Shown: positions 60,309-64,000 of the stretch, one piece after another | Layout of the letters: each line of letters begins with the position of its first letter | Position numbering within the stretch: the stretch's first letter is position 1 | DNA from: Achatina immaculata | Taxonomy: Eukaryota; Mollusca; Gastropoda; Stylommatophora; Achatinidae | Reading direction: 5' to 3' | Length of the DNA stretch: 64,000 nt | Assembly (NCBI GenBank): GCA_009760885.1 | Contig: CM019719.1 | Location: 39,311,584 to 39,375,583 of the forward strand | Translations under genes and position numbers: made by a program | Notes under the pieces: model-generated | What the model saw: the letters and a program-made list of their open reading frames with translations, nothing else | What the model was told of the DNA's origin: nothing | The model's database searches: none

Positions 60309-63300
60309 CTCTCTCTCTCTGAACCTTAAGTGCCCAGGGCACATGGGGCTTCCGCAAGGGTTTTCCACAAATGCCTGTCTTTCGCCTTTTTTTCTGCTCT
60401 TGCCCAGGTGAGCCCTCTATTGCTCAACATCCTTTCTGTTGTTCTTCTCCATGTCTCTTTTGGTCTACCCTTACTTCTGCTCCCCTGTGGTGTCCATCTT
60501 AGTGCTATTTTTGGTAGTGAGTTGTGAGTCATTCGGAGCACATGTCCCAACCATCGCCAGCGTCTTTCCTCAATAATTGTTGTCAGTGGTTTCATCTGCA
60601 TTTCTGCCAATAAGATGTTATTTCTTATGGTGTTTGGCCAAAATATATTTTTTTTTTTAAAAATTCTACGTAAACATTTAGTCTGGAAAGAATTCAACTT
60701 GTTTTCTATGGTTTTGGTGATTTTCCAGCATTCACTTCCATAGAGTAGTACACTTAGAACATTACTCTTAAATATCCTGATTTTCATATTTATGCTTAGT
60801 TTATTTGATTTCCATATATTCTGTAGCATTGCAAAAGCCTGGTTTGCTCTAGTAAGTCTGCTGTTGATGTCCTCTGTGCTGTCTCCATTTTCTACTACTC
60901 TGCTGCCAAGGTATACAAATTCGTTGACCTCCTCCACTAACTTGTTATCTACTCTGAGTACATTTCTGTTGTTCACATTTTGCTTCATTAACTTTGTCTT
61001 TCCTACGTTGATCTTTAGTCCTATGTTGTTTGCATTCTGGGTTAACTTGTTTATTTTATCTTGCATATCTTTGTGACTGCTTGATAATAGACAAATGTCG
61101 TCCGCAAAGTCAAGGTCCTCCAGCACTGTGTTAAGGGTCCATTGTAATCCTCTGCGTTTGTCTGATGTTGCCTCCTTCATTAACCAGTCTACTGCCAAGA
61201 TAAATAATGTTGGTGATAGTACACATCCCTGTTTCACTCCTGTTTGTACCCTAAAGCTGCTGGAGGTATGTTCTCCACAGATAACTTTGCACTGAAAACC
61301 CTCGTATAGGGCTTTGATTACATTAACTATTTTATGGGGGAGGCCATGCCATCTTAGGATTTTCCACAGTGCATCTCTGTTGACACTGTCAAAGGCTTTC
61401 TCAAAATCTATGAATAATGCATATGTTGTGCTATGCCATTCATTTGCCTGTTCTAATATTTGTCTAAGTACAAATATATGGTCTATGCATGATCTTCCTT
61501 TCCTAAATCCTGCCTGCTCTTTCCGAAGTTTTTCCTCAAGTGTTGGTACAATTCTGTTGATGATTATTCTGCAAAATACTTTACTAGTGAGTGGCAGTAG
61601 GGTAATGCCTCTCCAGTTCCCGCAATCTCTGAGGTCACCCTTCTTTGGTAGTTTTACTATAAGACCAGTTTTCCACTCCTCTGGGGCTTTTTCTAAATCC
61701 CAAATTTGTTGTAATATCCGGCAAAGTTGTTTTGGTGTTTCTGTTTCTTCTGCTTTCAACATCTCAGCAGTCACTTCATCTTCACCTGGTGCCCTGTCTG
61801 ATTTTAGCATCTTTATCGCCTCTTTTACTTCATTTATTGTTATTGGTCCTGTATTGATGTTTAGTTCCGCTTTTGCTTCAGGTATATCTATTGCTTGTGC
61901 TGCTTGTGTTCTGTTTAGTAGGGTGTTAAAGTGTTCCCTCCATCTTTCAATTTTTTCTCTTTCTCCACTGACCAGTTGTCCATTTTGTGTTCTTACTGCA
62001 CTTTCACATCTTGTATTGAAGTTACCTGTCATCTGCTTTGTGATTTTATATATGGTTTTCATGTCATTTGTATATGCTGCTTTCTCTGCTGTCTCTGCTA
62101 AGTTGTCATAATACTGACGTTTATCTTGACGGCATGATTCCTTCACTTCTTTGTCTTTTTGTGCATAATTACTTAAAACTCGTTCTTTAAGCCGTTGTGA
62201 TTTGGTGTTCAGTAATTTTTTCTTGATTTCTTTTCTTTGCTCTATCTTTTCCCATGTGGTCTCACTTATCCATTCCTCTTTTCTCCTTTTCCGATATCCC
62301 AGCACCTCTTTTGCTGTTTCCTGTAGTGTTTTATTGAACTCTAATATGGACATTTCTGCTTCGTCTTGTAGGACACTGAAGCGGTTCTTAAGTATTATTG
62401 AGAATTCATTTCTTGTTTGCTGGTCTATCAGTTTTCTTGTATCAAAATGTATCTTTCTGTGTTCTCCGATTCTGGCTTTCCTTAATTTTAGTTTTATTTT
62501 TGCTACCAGAAGGTTGTGATCACTTCCTATATCTGCTCCTTTCCTTGCTCGCACATCTTGTAGTGACCGTTTCCACTTGTTGTTTATTAGTATGTGATCG
62601 ATTTGGTTTTCTGTGGTTTTATCTGGTGACCTCCAAGTCACCTTATGGATGTTTTTGTGTTGGAAAATTGTCCCTCCGATGGTCATCATGTTTTCTTCAC
62701 AGAAACTTCACAGTCTTTCTCCATTTTCATTTATTTCTCCGATTCCTTCTCTTCCCATGATTCTTCTTCTATCTTCATTTCCTTCACCTACTTTTGCATT
62801 GAAGTCGCCCAAGATGAGTAGCATATCATGCTTGGGTATTGTTTCTACTGTGGCTTGGAGGCTGTTGTAAAAATCTTCTTTTAATTCCTCTTCAGCTGCT
62901 TCTGTTGGTGCATAACAAACTATAATAGACAGCTTCGTGAATCTTGAGTTGAACCGTGCATATAATAATCTCTCATTTATTGGGGTCCATTTCAGCAATG
63001 CTCTTGATGCTTCTTTTGTTATAATCAATGCTACTCCTCCTTCATGAAGATCTTCTTTACCTGACCATATTATTGTATCTTCTGTGTGCTGTGTTGTTAA
63101 TTTCCTTCTGCCTTGTCCTGTCCATCTTGCTTCTTGTATTCCTAGTATGTCTAGTTTGTATCTGTGCATTTCCTTGATGGTTTGTGCTAGTTTTCCAGTC
63201 TGGTTTAGTGTTCTTACATTCCAGCTGCCTATATGCATCTTTTGTTTAGGTTCCAGGAGGTCTGTAGTCGGGCTGGGGACTTCCAGTGGGTGGCTTTCAT

Positions 63301-63513
63301 CCACAACCTTCATGGGCTCAGTTTCCTGATACGCATTTCTCCTTCCACCTGCATTTGCTTTTTCCCTTGCTTCTGTTTCTGTAGCAGTCTGATAGTTTTT
63401 TACCAGATAGGGTTGCTGGCCCTATGCTGAACCCTCCTTAGTCGCCTTTTACGATCATGCATGGTAGGGTACAGTGGTCCTATTCTTTGCAGATCCCGGG
63501 TACCACACGGGTA
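60309..63513 (-). mobile_element. young, near-intact 3.2-kb LINE (family A) with 12-bp TSD
   Basis: Bounded by identical ATTCTATTACAT at 60297-60308 and 63514-63525. Read on the minus strand: a 200-bp 5' leader, one long endonuclease-RT frame, and a 3' tail of (AG)n. The length and organisation (one ORF, short-repeat tail) resemble RTE-type elements; the exact clade is not certain. Truncated relatives lie at 12661-12775 and 51636-52095. Confidence 0.93.
60326..63313 (-). pseudogene. LINE endonuclease-reverse transcriptase, one in-frame stop
   Basis: A single frame of 996 codons broken only by TGA at 62710-62708 (codon 202). Endonuclease: MHIGSWNVRTLNQTGKLAQ, ILGIQEARWTG, LILGDFNAKVG, then after the stop TENQIDHILINNKWKRS and GSDHNLLVAKIKL, giving the E, D-x-N and SDH catalytic sites. 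Reverse transcriptase: EQAGFRKGRSCIDHIF, ALFIDFEKAFDSVN (A), GVKQGCVLSPTLF (B), FADDICLLSS (C). C-terminal: LLYGSECWKITK and RRWRWLGHVLRM. The stop cuts between the endonuclease D-x-N and SDH sites, so this copy should not make an active protein unless the TGA is read through or is a sequence error. Confidence 0.92.
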
Positions 63514-63530
63514 ATTCTATTACATATATA

Positions 63531-63813
63531 GGTAAAATTCCCATTTCCATGCCATTAAGGCATATTAGGGAATACGGTGTTAGGCCCATATTTTCCATGA
63601 CCTTTGGCACATGTGCATGATGTGGTCAGTATCACATCTGGCTGGCCACTTTACCTTCCCAGATTTCTCTGGTACTCATTTTCTGAGGCTGGGTGAACCC
63701 CGGGGCCATATTGGTCCAAAAAAAAAAAAAAAAACCCCTGCTCAAGCTGGGGATTCAAACCCTCGACCATTTGGTTGCTAGACGAGTGCTCTAACCACTA
63801 CGTTAGCCGGTCC

Positions 63814-63815
<2 letters not shown>
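63531..63815 (-). repeat. tRNA-derived SINE, copy 2
   Basis: The minus strand starts GGGGACCGGCTAACGTAGTG with A-box GGCTAACGTAGTGG (63808-63795) and B-box GGTTTGAATCC (63761-63751). The body ends CATGGAAATGGGAATTTTA, shared with copy 1 at 57490-57770. It lies directly beside the 12-bp duplication of the family A LINE. Confidence 0.85.

Positions 63816-63846
<31 letters not shown>
63816..63846. repeat. TA microsatellite
   Basis: About 15 TA units between the SINE head and the next possible element. Confidence 0.95.
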
Positions 63847-63848
<2 letters not shown>

Positions 63849-64000
63849 GGGTGTTTTTAAAGTCTCACTACACTTTCTATGAAAAAAAAAAATGAAGTAA
63901 ATGGCGTCATCACAAAATGTGCTCAAAAAGTCATTTAATTAGTTAAAATGGTGACTGCAATGATACAATGCTGTTTTGGGTTGGCTGGAATGTACCACTG
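63849..64000 (+). mobile_element. possible DNA transposon end, cut by the window
   Basis: CAGGGTGTTTTTAAAGTCTC directly after a TA repeat resembles the CAGGGTG-type terminus of mariner-like elements. The other end is outside the window. Confidence 0.35.

Noticed and set aside
61314..62111. 265-codon plus-strand open frame
   Set aside because: Antisense shadow of the intact LINE reading frame; hydrophobic, low-complexity translation with no motif.

Overview
The window is eukaryotic, AT-rich, intron-rich and crowded with transposable elements. Three vertebrate-recognisable genes, spliceosomal introns, RTE/BovB-like LINEs, tRNA-headed SINEs and several MITE families point to an invertebrate animal. 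The fascin sequence and the repeat style suggest a lophotrochozoan, most likely a gastropod mollusc; the taxon is an inference. No rRNA, canonical tRNA, CRISPR array or bacterial-type operon was seen.

Layout. (1) 1-14685: repeat-rich DNA, either the last COX11 intron or upstream intergenic DNA. It holds decayed LINE pieces, copies of a dispersed repeat (called R1 here), and three minisatellites. (2) 14686-14859, plus strand: the last coding exon of COX11, the copper chaperone for cytochrome c oxidase. (3) 20063-47273, minus strand: a complete fascin gene in four coding exons (510 aa), convergent with COX11. Its first intron is about 23.9 kb and carries a BovB-like LINE, hAT-like MITEs, R1 copies and a duplicated fragment of the exon 2 acceptor. 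A TATA box and two inverted CCAAT boxes lie upstream of the ATG. (4) 47.5-53.9 kb: intergenic DNA with LINE tails and R1. (5) 54055-58904, minus strand: the last four exons of a CCHC zinc-knuckle gene that I identify as ZCCHC7-like (TRAMP/nuclear exosome cofactor). The final zinc knuckle is split exactly by an intron. (6) 59-64 kb: a 40-bp minisatellite, a pogo/Tigger-like MITE, a young near-intact 3.2-kb LINE with a perfect 12-bp target-site duplication, a tRNA-derived SINE, and the edge of another possible element.

The three host genes are housekeeping or cytoskeletal genes with no evident functional linkage. I did not find a convincing new multi-gene system. The most interesting material is the mobile-element record: the young LINE with one in-frame stop, a 711-bp piggyBac-like MITE with TTAA ends, a 761-bp hAT-like element, an R1 copy split by a BovB-like LINE, a minisatellite unit found inside that LINE, and the duplicated fascin splice acceptor.
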